NCBI GenBank assembly: GCA_946885665.1
Contig: CAMPGT010000244.1
Span: 1-5,922, forward strand
Source: an uncultured Chitinophagaceae bacterium
GTDB lineage: Bacteria; Bacteroidota; Bacteroidia; Chitinophagales; Chitinophagaceae
Direction: 5' to 3'
DNA length: 5,922 nt
Shown: positions 4,963-5,922 of the stretch, one piece after another
How the letters are laid out: each line of letters begins with the position of its first letter
Position numbering within the stretch: position 1 is the stretch's first letter
Notes under the pieces: model-generated
What the model saw: only the letters and a program-made list of their open reading frames with translations
Told to the model about the DNA's origin: nothing
The model's database searches: none
Program-made: the position numbers and the translations under genes

Positions 4963-5922
4963 TCAGAGTTTTCTGTCGGTCGTAAACCTGACCAGTTCTT
5001 CAAGCGATTTCCTGACGTCGTCGCTTTTAAAGGATGAAAGGATGGACAGCGCCTCATCGCGGAATCCAAGCATTTTGGCAGTGGCGTAATCGATGCCGCC
5101 GCTTTCTTTTACCACGCTGATGACGCGATTTACCTTTTCGGTATTCTTATTCTCGTTCTTAATAATATAGATCAGCTCTCTTTTCGTTTGTTTGTTTACG
5201 TTATTAAGGGTGTAGATGAGCGGCAAGGTGAGTTTTTTTTCCTTGATGTCGTTTCCTGTAGGCTTGCCGATCGAATCCGTTCCATAATCGAAAAGGTCGT
5301 CTTTTATTTGGAACGCCATACCTGTTTTTTCACCGAACAAACGCATTTTTTCCGCGGTATCCTCGTCGTGAGATGCGGAATACGCGCCTGCTGCACACGC
5401 AGACGCGAGCAGCGACGCTGTTTTATTGCGAATAATTTCGTAATACACTTCCTCACTCAGGTTCAGCGATCTCGACTTCTCGATCTGCAGCAGTTCACCC
5501 TCACTCATAAGCCTGACTGCTTCTGAAAGCAACTGTAGGATCCTGAAATCGTTATGGTCGAGGGAAAGCAAAAGCCCCTTGGCCAGCAGGTAATCGCCCA
5601 CGAGTACCGATATCTTCGTTTTCCATAGCGCGTAGGTAGAAAAGAAACCCCTTCTCTCCGTCGATTCGTCAACAACATCGTCGTGCACGAGGGTGGCGGT
5701 GTGCAGCAATTCCACTAATGAAGCCGCTCTGTACGTGGACTCATTAACAGCGCCGCAGAGCTTTGCGGAAAGCAATACGAACATGGGTCTCAATTGTTTA
5801 CCTTTCCGGTTCACAATAAAACGCATGATGCGGTCGAGCAGGGGCACCTGGCTTTTCACGGCTTCCCGGAACTCTTTTTCAAAGATTACCAATTCATTTT
5901 GAAGTATTGCTTCAGCTAGTTT
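4963..5922 (-). CDS. Long-chain polyprenyl diphosphate synthase (IspB-like), 5' end outside the window
   Basis: This trans-prenyltransferase condenses isopentenyl diphosphate onto allylic diphosphates; in Bacteroidota the long chain feeds menaquinone synthesis. The visible protein has GKQLRP near the N-terminus, the first aspartate-rich motif HDDVVDES, GDYLLAKG, and the second motif QIKDDLFDYGTD followed by GKPTGNDIKEKKLTLPLIY. Numbered from the TTG at 5892, DDxxD is 71-75 and the second motif is 198-202. The residue five positions before the first motif is alanine, not the aromatic residue of short-chain enzymes, which points to a long product. The frame stays open to base 5922 and reads KLAEAILQNE before that TTG, so the TTG at 5892 is an internal Leu codon and the true start lies beyond the edge. 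recJ follows 17 bases downstream. Confidence 0.95.
   Translation of the reverse strand, partial: KLAEAILQNELVIFEKEFREAVKSQVPLLDRIMRFIVNRKGKQLRPMFVLLSAKLCGAVNESTYRAASLVELLHTATLVHDDVVDESTERRGFFSTYALWKTKISVLVGDYLLAKGLLLSLDHNDFRILQLLSEAVRLMSEGELLQIEKSRSLNLSEEVYYEIIRNKTASLLASACAAGAYSASHDEDTAEKMRLFGEKTGMAFQIKDDLFDYGTDSIGKPTGNDIKEKKLTLPLIYTLNNVNKQTKRELIYIIKNENKNTEKVNRVISVVKESGGIDYATAKMLGFRDEALSILSSFKSDDVRKSLEELVRFTTDRKL

Noticed and set aside
1..5922. CRISPR array, tRNA, rRNA, insertion sequence, toxin-antitoxin or defence genes
   Set aside because: Coding regions are nearly wall to wall and all belong to housekeeping families; no spaced repeats, cloverleaf, transposase or defence-type domain was seen.

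Overview
The window looks like a stretch of core chromosome from a Bacteroidota bacterium, most likely of the Chitinophagaceae type. Four things support this. The HtpG and RecJ sequences have the form familiar from that phylum. The run bS6-bS18-bL9 has no priB or ssb inserted. None of the five visible start codons has a convincing Shine-Dalgarno sequence. A perfect TAnnTTTG (Bacteroidota sigma-A -7 box) lies upstream of rpsF. The genus assignment is inference from memory of protein sequences, not from a search.

Layout. Bases 8-50 form a nested hairpin just past the end of rplI. Bases 63-1140 on the minus strand are the tight operon rpsF-rpsR-rplI (gaps of 3 and 7 bases). Bases 1141-1333 are a 193-base divergent intergenic region. 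It holds a candidate rpsF promoter and a leader hairpin on the minus strand, and a candidate htpG promoter with an overlapping inverted repeat on the plus strand. Bases 1334-3184 on the plus strand encode the Hsp90 chaperone HtpG. Bases 3185-3232, between the convergent htpG and recJ stops, hold a purine-rich tract and a short tandem repeat, all inside a 68-base imperfect palindrome that runs into the last codons of recJ. Bases 3233-4945 (minus) encode the exonuclease RecJ. Bases 4963-5922 (minus) encode a long-chain polyprenyl diphosphate synthase that runs off the right edge. It lies 17 bases upstream of recJ and is probably co-transcribed with it.

How the genes relate. They are housekeeping genes for translation (small and large ribosomal subunit proteins), protein folding under stress (HtpG), DNA repair (RecJ) and isoprenoid chain synthesis for menaquinone (prenyl synthase). 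I see no mobile element, CRISPR array, tRNA, rRNA, toxin-antitoxin or defence gene, and no new multigene system. The points worth checking are regulatory: the rpsF leader hairpin (possible S6:S18 autoregulation), the inverted repeat at the htpG start region, and the repeat-rich palindrome shared by htpG and recJ.
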